Origin: Neoceratodus forsteri
Lineage: Eukaryota > Chordata > Ceratodontiformes > Ceratodontidae
Assembly (NCBI GenBank): GCA_016271365.2
Contig: CM028132.1
Coordinates: forward strand, 1,190,511,001 to 1,190,575,000
DNA: 64,000 bases
Reading direction: 5' to 3'
A model generated the notes under the pieces. The model did not search any database, was not told the DNA's origin, and was given only the letters and a program-made list of their open reading frames with translations. Both the position numbers and the translations under genes were made by a program. Below, piece after piece: positions 12,546 to 22,819 of this stretch. Position 1 is the first letter of the stretch, and each line of letters begins with the position of its first letter.

Positions 12546-13115
12546 CTACACACACCGGCAACATTGTAATGGAAGGTTACTCTGCTCAAGAAACCATTGT
12601 TTAATATAATATTTCTTGTTGAAAAAGTTTGGATCTCTCATTTTAATTGGAACGGAGTTCCAGACCACAGAGCCCTTGTATTTGATAGAAGATCTCCCTA
12701 TTTCTAACTTTGGTCTTGGGACAGTAAATTCAATGCTAGCAGAAGATCTCAGATCTTTATTAACAAGTCTAATGTTGAACAGACTACTGATGTATTCAGG
12801 AACATCATCTTGCAATACTTTTAACATGTATAATGTAGTGTGTAAATCCAGCCTATATTTTAAGTTAAGCCAATTTAGATTACGATAGAGATAACAGTGA
12901 TGTGTTGTATATGGGGCGTCCAAAATGAACCGGGCCAATCTGTTATAAAGGACATCAATTTTTCCCAGCCACGTCTTGGAGGCCCCAGAGTACAAGACAT
13001 CACCATAATCTATTAAGGGTATGATGGTGCTAGTAACCAGTTTCAATTTCATGTCCCAGTTCATATACTGTTTCACCCGGTACATAGCACCCAGTTTTTT
13101 GTGCGTATTTCCCAC
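12546..13115 (-). pseudogene. LINE ORF2 C-terminal domain
   Basis: A 189-codon open segment on the minus strand, downstream of the RT of the same LINE. It contains KLGAMYRVKQYMNWDMKLKLV, then IIPLIDYGDVLYSG, YNRLARFILDAPYTTHHC and LNWLNLKYRLDLHTTLYMLK. This order (a 'PLIDYGD..Y' block, then a 'LNWL.L..R' block) is typical of the post-RT thumb and C-terminal region of CR1/L2-group ORF2 proteins. A comparable block occurs in the plus-strand LINE near 26935-27060. It ends about 70 codons past the last recognisable block. A frameshift separates it from the RT segment to its right. Confidence 0.8.
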
Positions 13116-13359
13116 TAAGGTTTGAATATGGGTCTCTCATTTAAGCGTGTTTGTTGTCCAGCCACATTCCCAAATATTTATAGTAGGAGGTTGCCTTTAA
13201 AATATCCTCTTGTTTTGTTGCAATGTTCGGGTCCACATTTAAAGTCTTTCCAGCTCTGCTAAACACAATAGTATGAGTTTTCTTGACATTAAGTTTCATA
13301 GAGCAAGCTTCAAAAAAATCTTGTATGTAATCAAAAGCAGACTGAAGTCTGGTCTGTAC

Positions 13360-14062
13360 TCAGGCTAACAAATTCCCACTGGCATAGATAACTGTGTCAT
13401 CGGCATATAGATGGAACTCAACGTCGATGTCACGGAAATAAAGATTATTTACATATATATTAAAAAGTAGAGGCCCCAGAATTGATTCCTGGGGCACTCC
13501 AGATTTTACTATAGCCAGAGGAGAACTAAAGGCACCCAGGATAGCAAACTGTTGCCAGTCCTGTAAGTAGGGTCTGAACCACTCTACTACTGAAGTGGAG
13601 AGGCCCAGGTTCTCAAGCCTGGATAGAAGGACTGGATGACTGAACATATCAAATACTTTTGATAGATCTATAAAAATAGCTTCAGTCATCAGTGCCCTGT
13701 CCAGGCCATCCTGTATATCTCCCACCACCTTAATCAAGGCAGTATGGGTACTATGGTGGGCTCTGAACCTAGACTGATTTTTGTTCAGCCTGTTTTCAGA
13801 TTCCAGAAAAATAGAAAATTGACAAGAGACCAAACGTTCCAACAATTTTAGAGATCTGTGACATAAGTGAAATAGGCTGATAGTCGTCAATATCAAGCTT
13901 TGAGCCTGATTTGTGTATTGCAGTAACTTTGGTTGTTTTCCAGTGTGATGGAAATTCAGCTGTAGACAGGGAAAAATTAAATATGTATGATAAAGGGTAA
14001 GCAATATATGGAGCGGCATATCGAATTAGTTTCAGAGGTATTCCATCAACACCAGCAGATTT
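13360..14062 (-). pseudogene. LINE ORF2 reverse transcriptase domain
   Basis: Minus-strand RT. Visible blocks in order: SLKLLERLVSCQFSIFLESEN, then NQSRFRAHHSTHTALIKVV, a substrate-binding AIFIDLSKVFDMFSHPVLL, KSGVPQESILGPLLFNIYVNNL, and the catalytic block EFHLYADDTVIYASG (complement of about 13380-13425). The catalytic aspartates are present. Between the fingers and the N-terminal part, the frame is broken upstream of SLKLLERL near 13850. The SINE at 14075-14271 separates this domain from the linker that follows the endonuclease. Confidence 0.85.
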
Positions 14063-14074
14063 AGGGAATTTAGA

Positions 14075-14271
14075 GAGGCAGTATAGCGCAGTGGTTTAAG
14101 GCTCTGAGCTGCAAATCTGGAGACCCGGGTTTGAATCCCACAGCCCCCACTTGCATACTGTGTGACCCTGAGCAAGTCACTTAACTTTCCTGTGCTCCCA
14201 GGTCGCACCTGTAAACAAGCTTTCAGCTTAGTGTGCCTTTCCTAGTTAAACAATTGAAGAAAAAAAAAAAA
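14075..14271 (+). mobile_element. MIR/CORE-like tRNA SINE, well preserved
   Basis: A plus-strand SINE with every expected part: a tRNA-like head with box A-like TAGCGCAGTGGTTTAAGG (from 14084), box B GGTTTGAATCC (14128-14138), a CORE block TGTGTGACCCTGAGCAAGTC (14159-14178), a 3' segment TTAGTGTGCCTTTCCTAG (14228-14245), and an A-tail (14261-14271). It lies inside the minus-strand LINE and interrupts its ORF2. I could not find a convincing target-site duplication. The 3' segment is shared with SINE pieces at 16269-16408, 16624-16822, 23350-23525 and 40825-40880. It is a SINE and not a tRNA gene, because the head lacks a complete cloverleaf. Confidence 0.85.
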
Positions 14272-14812
14272 GATTTATTTATGTCCAACTTTAATAGTTC
14301 TGTTCTCACTTCATCCACAGAGACCTCTGCGAATGTAAACTTCAGATCCTGTCCAGTGTTCTTGGGTATAGAATCATGCTGGGTGCCTATTTGTGGGGGC
14401 TGCCAAGGAATATTAGTTAGTCCCCTGGGGCTTCTAACCCAGCAAAGTATTTATTAAGAGCCTCAACTACTTTTGGACCTAGTGGGGTCTGTTGGCCATT
14501 AATGTGAAAGTTTCCAGTGTACTTAGTTCTATGCCCACCTGTTAAACCTGAGATGGTATTCCAGAAAGCTCTGGGATTATGTTTACTGTCCCCATCTAAT
14601 TTATTTTTGAAGTATTGTTGTTTGGTATCCTTGATGGCCTTAGTATAGTTATTGCATGCTTGTCTGTAGGCTAACCAATTAGTCTCTTTAGGTGAATGCT
14701 TAGCTCTATGCCAGAGTCCATCTCTCTGTTTTAATCTATGAAGTCCTGAATTATACCATTTAAAGCTTGTCTCTTTAATTGTTCTTTTTATTATGGGAAC
14801 ATGTAGCTCCAA
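14272..14812 (-). pseudogene. LINE ORF2 linker between endonuclease and RT
   Basis: Minus-strand open segment (14812-14417) with KRTIKETSFKWYNSGLHRLK, RQACNNYTKAIKDTKQQYFK and HNPRAFWNTISGLTGG. Basic 'WY...L..LK..RD' and 'FW..I..LTG' stretches of this kind sit between the endonuclease and RT of CR1/L2-group proteins. Continuation to the right into the endonuclease is broken near 14813-14890. Confidence 0.7.
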
Positions 14813-14887
14813 GCATCTGATGCGCTAGGAGCAAGAATTAGCCTTGACCAATTAATATTTTATAAATCCATCATGAATTTGATATAA

Positions 14888-15810
14888 TCAAAAGTGTTTA
14901 AAATTACGCAAAAACAATGTATTAGCACCATTTTTAATGTTATTAACCTTTTCACATACTGCAAAAATAATCTGATGGTCAGAAAAGGTGTCGGGTAGGA
15001 CCCCATTATTTAAATGAAGAGTAGAAATGTTTGTAAATATCAGGTCCAATAGCGTGGCTTTAGTACAGTCCTTATCATTGAATCTCGTTGGATCCTCAAT
15101 CAGTTGGCACAGACCTAAGTTAGAGTGTACATCTACCAATTTATGGGTATTCTCAACTGTGATCCAATTAACATTAAAATCTCAAAGTAAAAGAATTTCA
15201 TGTGAGTTTATGTATGGCTGTAGAAAGTCCTGGAGAGCATTAAATGTGGTTGCAGTGGACTTAGAGGGTTTATGAACCCCACCCAGAATCATTGCTTTAC
15301 TGTGGGGGATATTTATCTCAAGGGTTATAACTTCTAGTCCCCCACTGGGTATATTGTTCTGGATTTCGGTAGATATCAGATTTGAGTTGATGTAAACCAA
15401 GATACCTCCCCCATGTTTATTCCTATCTTTTCTAAGCATTTGATACTTATTTAATTCTACTTGGTGGTCTAGGATCTTGTTGTGTAACCAAGTTTCTGTG
15501 ATTACCAGGATTTGGGGTTGAAAGATGGCCACCCAGTCCTTTATCTGGTCAGACTTTTTCCATACAATCCTTGAATTAAAATGGACCACCCCGAAATGTC
15601 CTTGCTTTAAAAGATCAGCGTTAATAAAAGTTGTGTGTTGTGGACCAGGATTAGGGTGGATGTCTCCACATAGCACCAAAAACAGCAATCCAAAGCACCT
15701 AACAATATTTAAACTGTTGTGCTTTCCTTTCTTTCTTTTCTCCACTAAGCCTAATAAATTTGATAACCTAAGTGCTGGAATAAAATTCCTATTTTGCTCC
15801 AAAATTATTG
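14888..15810 (-). pseudogene. LINE ORF2 AP endonuclease with 2A-like motif
   Basis: Minus-strand N-terminal half of ORF2. The 2A-like motif GDIHPNPGP lies at the complement of 15641-15667, preceded by a hydrophobic stretch (CFGLLFLVLC). Then come an NSRIVWKKSDQIKDW block, an ILVITETWLHNKI block (endonuclease TETW motif), a GGGILVYINSNL block, and LEVITLEINIPHS, with GGVHKPSKS at the usual YRPP position. A second segment (15139-14888) holds LIEDPTRFNDKDCTKATLLD, an IFTN block and a final FSDHQIIFA, the SDH motif of the AP-like endonuclease. The enzyme makes the first-strand nick at the target. A single frame break near 15180 separates the two segments. Note H in place of E in the 2A consensus D(V/I)ExNPGP. 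Confidence 0.85.
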
Positions 15811-16268
15811 TTAAAGGGGAACTGTCATCAATAGGGTTTCTTAATGTCTGAAAGACCATAAGCAGCTATTTGAGTGAGCCATTGTGTTTATCTGTGAGTC
15901 TGCAGTCCGGAGTTATTCATACATAAATCAGCCTATAATTAAGGGCTGGGGGCAGCCATATGTTTTAGGCTCCTGACAGGAAATGCTGTTACTGAGATCT
16001 TGGCCCTCCATTGACTGTAGGTTAAATAGGAAACTGTCTGTTTTATTAAGTGTGTTTTAAGGTGTTATTACAACACTTTCCACATTTATAATACTTCTTT
16101 TGTATGTGCATTGAAACTAGTGAGTTATCACCTTTACATTTCAAACTGTTAGTAAAAATAATCCATCTTTACGGTTGCTTTAACCTCTAGGCTATACTTC
16201 CAGCTGATCATCAAAAACTACTCATCACATGGCTGACTTTGTGGTGCCAACAGGTATTGGGACCCCAC

Positions 16269-16408
16269 TTGCTTGACTCTAACTGCATCACTTTGTTTGT
16301 ATTATGTATACTCCTCCCATGTACCCCCGTCGCACCGTGAGATGAGCATTGTTTTGCTCAGTGTGCCTCTCCTGGTGAAACATTTTCAATAAATAAATAA
16401 ATAAAATA
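16269..16408 (+). mobile_element. 5'-truncated SINE tail inserted in the left palindrome arm
   Basis: About 140 bp present only in the left arm. It carries GCTCAGTGTGCCTCTCCTGG (16356-16375), the 3' segment of the local SINE family, and ends in AATAAATAAATAAATAAAAT. The right arm (near 18085-18095) reads straight across this point, so the piece was added after the palindrome formed. Confidence 0.7.
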
Positions 16409-16623
16409 TCAGAATTTCTAAACCCTGTCTGTGTTCACGTGAGTACAGATTTCTGGAGCTGCCACAGCACCAACTTCTGCCTTTTTCCATTCCCTCTATT
16501 ACAGCCTTTTCTCTTACAGTTTTGGGTGTGAACTCAAGTCTACAAGATGCAAATGTAGCTACGTACCTACTGGTTTGGCATCATGGGGCCAGCCTTGAAA
16601 TGTGAAGTTTCTGATTATCAGCT

Positions 16624-16822
16624 GGCAGTACAGCCTAGAGGTTAAAGCAAAGAGCTGTGAACAAGCTCCGTTCATCCAGCAGAATGGGTTTTGATTCCAT
16701 CACGCTCTACTTGTATATTGTGTGACCACAGCAAGTCACTTAACCTCCCTGTGCTCCTACAACACACCCAGGAACAAACTGTAGCTCAGTGTGCCTTTCC
16801 TGGACAAGGACAGTAAAAACAA
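16624..16822 (+). mobile_element. MIR/CORE-like SINE, left-arm copy
   Basis: A head-to-tail SINE within the left arm. It has a GCAGTACAGCCTAGAGGTTA head, a degenerate box B GGTTTTGATTCC (16687-16698), a CORE block TGTGTGACCACAGCAAGTCA (16719-16738) and a CTCAGTGTGCCTTTCC tail (16786-16801). Its mirror image is at 17648-17872 in the right arm. The SINE was therefore already inside the element when the inverted duplication arose. Confidence 0.75.
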
Positions 16823-16980
16823 TCTGAGCATGTGTTATGATTCTGAAAATATTATGCTCTTTCTATCCAGATTTGACTTAAAAAGAAAAAATAGGACATC
16901 ATTACTTGTTTATTAATTGCAAAAACACATAGCGGACAACACAATTAAAACATGCATAACCTGAAATGCATTATTAAGAG

Positions 16981-17336
16981 AGTATTTTACATTTTTTGAT
17001 GAAGTTGAAAGTATAATAGTTTCTTATAGAAATACTTTGGATGGAATGGGATTTTCTACCGTAAAGGAAAAAAAATCAGTCTGGTTGATCCTGCCGCCCA
17101 TACCCTTCGAGTGTGTCTTACACTCTGCAGCTATGCTGATGGACTGCAACTTTCTAGAATGCCATTCCAACTGTAATATAAAAAAAAAAGCGAAAATAAA
17201 AAAGCAAAGGGAGAGCCAGGCTGTGTGTGCATGTGTGTGGAGAGTGAGTGTGTGTGTGTGCGTGTGCATCTCTGACAGAAGAGCTTCACTAACTGAAGTG
17301 TGCTGAAAGGGAAAAAATGATCACCATTAATTAAAT
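16981..17336 (+). other. ~355-bp extra segment in the left palindrome arm with a GT-rich microsatellite
   Basis: The segment lies between GCATTATTAAGAGAG and the central hairpin and has no partner in the right arm. It includes a GT-rich run (about 17223-17268). I found no ends or duplication that would classify it. It is an insertion into one arm, or sequence deleted from the other. Confidence 0.6.
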
Positions 17337-17647
17337 AAAATAATATATGGGTGGGTGGGTGTAAAAACAGAATTTTGTGCACACCCTCGGTGTGGGATGC
17401 TTTTATAAACCACTCAGACTTTGCCATCGGGGTTAATGTAGCATCCCACACCTCAGGTGTGTGTTAAAATTTGGCTACAGACACACACCCATATATTATT
17501 CAATGTTTTAATAATGCAGTTCAGATTATGCTTTTTTTAAACAATGTTGTCCATCCATGTGTTTTTGCAATTAATAAACAATTAATGGTGTCCTATTTTG
17601 TTTTTCTTTTTCAAGTCAAATCTGGATAGAAAAAGCATAATATTTTC

Positions 17648-17872
17648 AGAATCATAACACATGCTGAGATTGTTTTTGCTGTCTTTGTCGAGGAAAGGCA
17701 CACAGCTACAGCTTGTTTCTGGGTGTGTTTTGAGAGCATAGGGAGATTAAGTGACTTACTCTGGTCACACAATATACAAGTAGAGCATGTTGGAATCAAA
17801 CCCCATTCTGCTGGATGAATTAAGCTTGTTCACAGCTCTTTACTTTAACCTCTAGGTTGTACTGCCAGCTCT
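17648..17872 (-). mobile_element. MIR/CORE-like SINE, right-arm mirror copy
   Basis: Reverse-complement counterpart of 16624-16822. It has CTTTCCTCGACAAAGACAG-like tail complement near 17680-17700, the CORE block complement near 17743-17772 and the tRNA-like head complement near 17845-17872. Several substitutions distinguish the two, so the arms have diverged since duplication. Confidence 0.75.
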
Positions 17873-18548
17873 AAATCAAAAACTACACATTTCAAGGTTG
17901 GCCCCATGATGCCAGGCTGGTAGGTACATAGCCACATTTGCCTCATGTAAACCTGAGTTTACACACAAAATTGTAAGAAAAAAGGCTGTAAGAGAGGGAA
18001 CAGAATAAGATAGAAGTTAGTGCTGCGGCAGCCCCAGAAACCTGCAATGACATGAATACAGCCAGGGTTTAGAAATCCTGATACAGAATGGGGCCCAATA
18101 CCTGTTGGCACCACAGAGCCAGCCTTGAGATGTGTAGTTTTTAATGATCACCTGGCAGTATAGCCCAGAGGTTAAAGTAATCCTAAAGATGGATTATTTT
18201 TACTAACAGTTTGAAATGTAAGGGTGCTAACTCAGTAGTTTCAATGCACATACAAAACAATTGTAATAAATGTAGAAAGTGTTTTAATAACACCTTAAAA
18301 CACACTTAATAAAACAGACGATTTCCTATTTAACCTACAGCCAATGGAGGGCCAAGATCCTCGGTGACATCATTTCCAGTCAGGATCCTAAAACATATGT
18401 CTTCCGCCAGTCCTTAATTACAGACTGATTTACATATGAATAACTCTGGACTGCAAAGACTCTCAGATAAATACAATGGCTCACTCAAATTAGCTTTTTA
18501 TGGTCTTTCAGACAATAAGAAACCCTGTTGATAACAGTTCCCCTTTAA

Positions 18549-18722
18549 TTTAACCAGCTCTCTATGTATGGATTGTGCCAGCATACTAGAGTCTAGTGCT
18601 GTCCTATGAAAGTGTAGCCAGTTATAAAAATGGCTAATGGTGTCTTTACGTAAGGTATAAATCATCGGGGTCCTAGCGGTTGTGGTTCCTGATTTATCCT
18701 CACCAGAATAGCTTTGGGAAAG
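18549..18722 (-). pseudogene. LINE ORF2 N-terminal segment, upstream of the palindrome
   Basis: On the minus strand this stretch is open after a stop near 18718. It reads MIYTLRKDTISHF, YNWLHFHRTAL, then HRELVK up to the TTAA. From there the frame continues in 15810 leftward (TIILEQNRN) if one TTAA copy is skipped. An in-frame ATG lies at the complement of about 18662-18664. Together with 14888-15810 it forms the N-terminus of the same LINE protein. Confidence 0.75.
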
Positions 18723-18869
18723 GACCTAGATGCATACAAACACTACAAACCTTAGGTTACCCATTGTAAGTAACAGCTGCACAGCAATAACACAGACTGA
18801 TGATTTGAGGGATGGAAAATCCCAATAATACAATACAGCAGACTTACTTTCCTGATAAAATTGCCAGTT

Positions 18870-19305
18870 AAAACTAACAAGTGGCTGCTCCAATGCTTTG
18901 GAACTCATTCCTTTTCCATATTTGCTCAGCTAGCACGGTGGACGCCTTTAAATCCTCGCTGAAAACTGTTTTGTTTGATCAAGTCTATTCAGTTAATTTG
19001 TTTTACTTCTTTTGATTTTATTTATTTTTTTAGTTTTTGTTGACTGGTAAGTGTAGTAGACAGTTAAATGCCTATTTTCAGGCAGTAGACTGTTAAATGC
19101 CTATTTTCAGGCACAACCCGGGAGGTTACATGGGTCAAGGATCAGTGAGCAACAAATACAAACATCATGCACTACAGAATACACAGTAAGTTATCCAATG
19201 GTTATTGTTTTAATGTGATGTGTCAGGATTATGGTCTAACTCTATAAAGTGCTCAGAGCCCATGTTGGGTTGGCCGTTATATAAATAAACTTTTCCTTGC
19301 TTTGC
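18870..19305 (+). pseudogene. L2-like LINE 3' end, with an inserted SINE tail
   Basis: Plus strand: APMLWNSF (about 18883-18906), then STVDAFKSSLKTVLFDQVYS (18934-18993), the closing motif of L2-type ORF2 proteins. The LINE 3' end TATAAAGTGCTCAGAGCC...TATATAAATAAA (19244-19291) follows, also typical of L2. In between (about 19015-19190) lies a minus-oriented tail like that of the SINE at 2610-3055, with a short duplication of CAGACTGTTAAATGCCTATTTTC-like sequence (about 19058-19111; two near-identical copies). Non-functional, 5'-truncated. Confidence 0.7.
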
Positions 19306-19309
19306 CTTA

Positions 19310-20470
19310 CCTAAAATTAACAAGCATTTGTCAGTGCTGAATGTTTGTGTGTACAGTGTGTGTGTGGCAGGCATGCATAATGAGATGAGTAATTTGTGGT
19401 AGATCCTGACTTCCTACTAACTGTAGATCTGTGCCTACACTGTCATTTAAAACTGTCAGACTAATCTACTTGTCCAGATGCAGTGCAAGTGCCCATCGGG
19501 CCTCGACATGCACATCAACCCCTTGTAAGGGAAGGCCATCTTTATGCTAGGACCAATGTCGCACACTGCAGCACCTTTCCCCCAGCCTCTGCCCATTCAT
19601 CCAGCTCATGGAGCTTACACCTGAACTTGGGTCACTGGCACGGGAAGGCAACATGGTACCCAGTGAGTCAATGCCCATCCATACAAACAACGTTACTTTA
19701 TACATTTTTTTGTAATAGATTTGATGCCAAAATTTCAACATACTCTCTTTTATGACCCCCCCAACCATCTTTCTGAACATGACAGGTGTCACCACAAGTG
19801 TAAAATCATGTTTGGTCAGAAAAATTACAGCTATCTAGTTCATGAGATGGTGTGAAAAATGGCTATGTTGCAAATCTGGAGTCAAAATATTGAAAATTGC
19901 CAAAGTTATGAGCGAGCATTGAAACATTTCAACGTACTTTCATAATGTTATTGTTTTTTAAGCAGAGCCCCCCGCCTTGGGGGGGGATGGATGTCATGCT
20001 ATACCGCTTGAGCTGCCCCCTTCGGTTGGACCAGGGAGCTATTCCTCTGCAGGGACTCCTAAGCGTGTTGAGGTCAGAGTGGGGCTGCTCATGACATCCA
20101 AGGAGGTGGGCGGGGTGAACAATGGTAAGGAAAAACCCTGCAAGGCAGGATGACGCCTCGCAGACCCTGCACCACTGACCAGGCTGTGGCTGAAGAATGG
20201 GCAGACGGCCCTCACCCTGGCCTTGCCATGAAGGGTTATTCCACGGGGGGTTAAAGACCAGGGAAGATAAGCCCAAGGAATAATGGATGAGGGACTGGGG
20301 GATGGTCAAGTGCAAAAGAAGGCCCTGTAGTGAATAAAGGGCATAAAAACCTATATACATATATAAAAACTATGACAGAACACCTCGGTTTGCTAAATAA
20401 TCAGTTTTCTTTAGTGTGTTGGTATGAAGAGTTCAGCATAGGTGGTGGAGACACTTTTTAGCCGGGGCAG
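19310..20470 (+). repeat. Dispersed non-coding repeat family, copy B
   Basis: Shorter partner of 6600-9650, in the same orientation. It lacks the tandem array and about 0.7 kb after it, so 20370-20390 joins sequence that in copy A corresponds to about 7880 and then about 9520. It contains no recognisable coding domain. Confidence 0.6.
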
Positions 20471-22095
20471 CCAGTGCATCAACATTCACCCAGTTCACCA
20501 AACAGGCAATCCATTTTGACCTCACACTTCAAATAAAAATTTTAGTTGTGTACACACTGTCCAACCCTCCCCCAAATTGTGTGGTCATCAGTGCTGGAAT
20601 TACAGTTTATGATCTTAGGGAGCTACGGCAGCTCCTGTGGGTCATATCTTTAACGTGAGCTCCCTTTCCATTATAAGTTGATGGCAGTGATGCATGAGCT
20701 ATCGAGGCTCACTTCAGGGCTATGAAGACCGAGCCTTGGCAAGCCTCCCCTGCAATTCCAACACTGCCTGGTAATGGATTTAAAAATGTAGATTTGTTAC
20801 TGGGTTATTTTTGTTTTTGAGGACTGCAAAATTAAAGAACAATATTTCATCTGAACTCAAACACATCAAAATTTAACCTGTCACTGGCCTCTATCTAGTG
20901 CTCACTTGAAAATACAACTATGGTATACTCTGCTTCAGACAGAAGTAGAACAATGGTTAGCAAATGGTTTTGGGGCAGTTCCTTGTAAAACTGTACACAA
21001 ATATGTACGGCACATATGCCTGCCTACATCATTGACTTCAATCAGCAAAGCAGCATTTATTGAAATGACGCAGGTGGCCATTCTTTCAGGACAGTAAGCA
21101 GGCTACATTTAAACTTGTTTTGAAGTAAACCCTTTATCACTGTATTAATGGTAGTGAATGCAGTGTGAATCAGTGAAGTGGCTCTTCAGTGTGAGGGGGT
21201 TAATATGGTAAGAGAATCCAGGCAGTAGAAGGTATATTAAAAAATAAAATTCATATTACAGTTTGTTTACCAAAATTCCCTAGTGCCCTGGTGTTGCATA
21301 GCTGAAGCTCTTGGCTTATGCCATTTTCAACCTACACATTTGGTACGCCATCCCGCCTGTGGAATTGATGTCCACCACAATCCCCCCATCTCATTTTTCC
21401 TTACTAGTTGGAAGGAAGAACTAAAGTAAGCCTTCAAATGGGAAAAGGCTAAACTACATAACTGGTGACTCACACTTATTTTAGTTTGCTTCAGTAGACA
21501 AGACCATTCAATGGGCCAGTTAAAAATCTCTATTTCTAGTTCTGTAATATTACGGGGATCACTGCAAAAGGCGGCTGGTGCTCGCGGTACCGGGCTGACT
21601 TCAGCCTAACCTGAGAGAACAAAAAGTTGTATGCTGACTTAACAGTGAAAAAAAATATAGTTTATTTAATGCACACTGCAGCAGATCAAACAAGTTGACA
21701 GCCTGCATATGATGTTTTGTTCACTCAAGATAGGCTGAAATCAGCCCGGTTTTGTTGTTTTCATTGATTATTTCGATAATGCAACTAATTTTTATGTCAA
21801 TCCATGGGACCCTTGCCGTGAGCTGTGGAGAAGTATCAGAAGTGATGCCTATTCTGGTACTGTATATTTTTCTGCTTAAACTGTGTTTTTCTTGGCTACC
21901 TGCTATGAATTTTAAACTCCCTTCCATCCGTGAACTAACAAAGCCAACACACGCTGGAAGACAAGTAAGTTGCTTCACGTTTTAGATCAAGAATCAATGT
22001 TTGGTAATGTTATCACCAGCATCGGAAAAGCAAATAAAACAAACAGAACAGGATTCCACCTAGTAAGTTATAACTCAACTCTAAATGTATTTATA
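20471..22095. other. No gene recognised
   Basis: AT-rich, unique-looking sequence with short frames only, the longest being 85 codons at 21721-21978 on the minus strand. No family motif, splice-bounded block or repeat structure that I can support. Confidence 0.45.
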
Positions 22096-22099
22096 AATA

Positions 22100-22245
22100 T
22101 GAGACTTGGGGCCAGATTCACAAAAAAAAAAATCACAAAGTGCAGTGCAAAAGTTTGGGCTGCGCCTTGCGATTGCGCAGGTTCCAAAAGTTGCTATTCA
22201 CAGCTAGCGCACCGCACTATCTGTCTGTGAATAGGGCCAGGACAG
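22100..22245. mobile_element. Possible short MITE with imperfect inverted ends
   Basis: The sequence begins GGGGCCAGATTCACA (about 22109) and ends near 22241 with TGTGAATAGGGCC, which is roughly the complement. It encloses a GC-richer body in AT-rich surroundings. I cannot define a target-site duplication, so this is only a candidate. Confidence 0.3.
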
Positions 22246-22249
22246 GGCA

Positions 22250-22819
22250 GTGCTAACCCCACTAGCACTGAACCGACATCCAGCCAGGTGAATGGCCCCA
22301 CAATAAATAGCACAGGTGCGCTGTTTCCTATTTACTAAAGCTCCCATGTAAATGATCCCATTGGGCATGCAAGACACTGTGTCAGGGTTGGTCCCTGGAA
22401 GGCTTCCTTTTGTGCTTTAAGTCTGTTGCAACAGCACCTCTATCTGTCCATTTCCTATCCTAATTATTTCACCTTATTACTTCCAGGCCAGCCAGGTGGA
22501 GGATCCCCCCCACCCCATTTCTCTACTGTATCTATTACCCACTTTATTTTTCATTTTTCACTCTCATTTTCCAGTCCTCCCAGGAATATGAAGTGCACCA
22601 GTGCTCAGAAGGTACATTCATAATGAGATGCTAGTTAGCATAAGCAAGAAAAGCATGCATGTGCTAAAATAACATGTTACTAGCTAGTATGATGTAATTA
22701 TGACCTTGACTATCAAGTACTTGGGGAATGCTATTATAGTGCTATGTTTAAAACTGTATTTTGTACAGAAAAAAACTGTATAATAGCCATAAGACAGTCA
22801 GTAGCTGCTAAGTTTTAAA
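22250..22819. other. No gene recognised
   Basis: Mixed sequence with a pyrimidine-rich stretch near 22450-22580. No supported feature. Confidence 0.4.

Larger units (their letters stand above)
15811..18548. mobile_element. 2.7-kb palindromic (fold-back) DNA transposon, Kolobok/T2-type ends, TTAA target duplication
   Basis: The outer ends are exact inverted repeats: TTAAAGGGGAACTGT at 15811 and its complement ending at 18548. TTAA sits at both edges, consistent with a target duplication. The two halves match along nearly their whole length. The left arm (15811 to about 17405) pairs with the right arm (about 17434-18548), with a centre of only about 25-30 nt around 17408-17433. The left arm is longer because it holds two extra segments absent from the right arm: 16269-16408 and about 16981-17336. 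The end sequence fits TTAAAGGRR, which I recall from Xenopus T2 MITEs of the Kolobok superfamily. There is no transposase, so it would depend on one supplied elsewhere. It interrupts the LINE ORF2 N-terminus. Confidence 0.85.
12241..18725 (-). mobile_element. Minus-strand L2/CR1-group LINE, split by a SINE and a palindromic DNA transposon
   Basis: One LINE reads right to left from about 18725 (ORF start) to a 3' UTR near 12241-12545. Order on the minus strand: N-terminal ORF2 segment (18722-18549), palindromic insertion (18548-15811), 2A-like motif and endonuclease (15810-14813), linker, SINE (14271-14075), reverse transcriptase (about 14062-13360), and C-terminal domain (13115-12546). The reading frame runs open from a stop near 18718 down to 18549 and is taken up in the same frame from 15810 leftward once the palindrome is skipped. 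That shows the palindrome landed inside this ORF. The RT falls in the Jockey/CR1/L2 group. Stops and frameshifts (for example near 13120-13360 and 14820-14890) mean it is inactive. Confidence 0.8.

Noticed and set aside
14075..14150. Possible tRNA gene (A and B boxes present)
   Set aside because: Followed by a CORE-SINE body and an A-tail, and the head lacks a full cloverleaf. Near-identical heads recur in other SINE copies.
17024..17451. His/Thr-repeat open frames around the GT microsatellite
   Set aside because: They arise from the simple GT/CA repeat in the palindrome's left-arm insertion.
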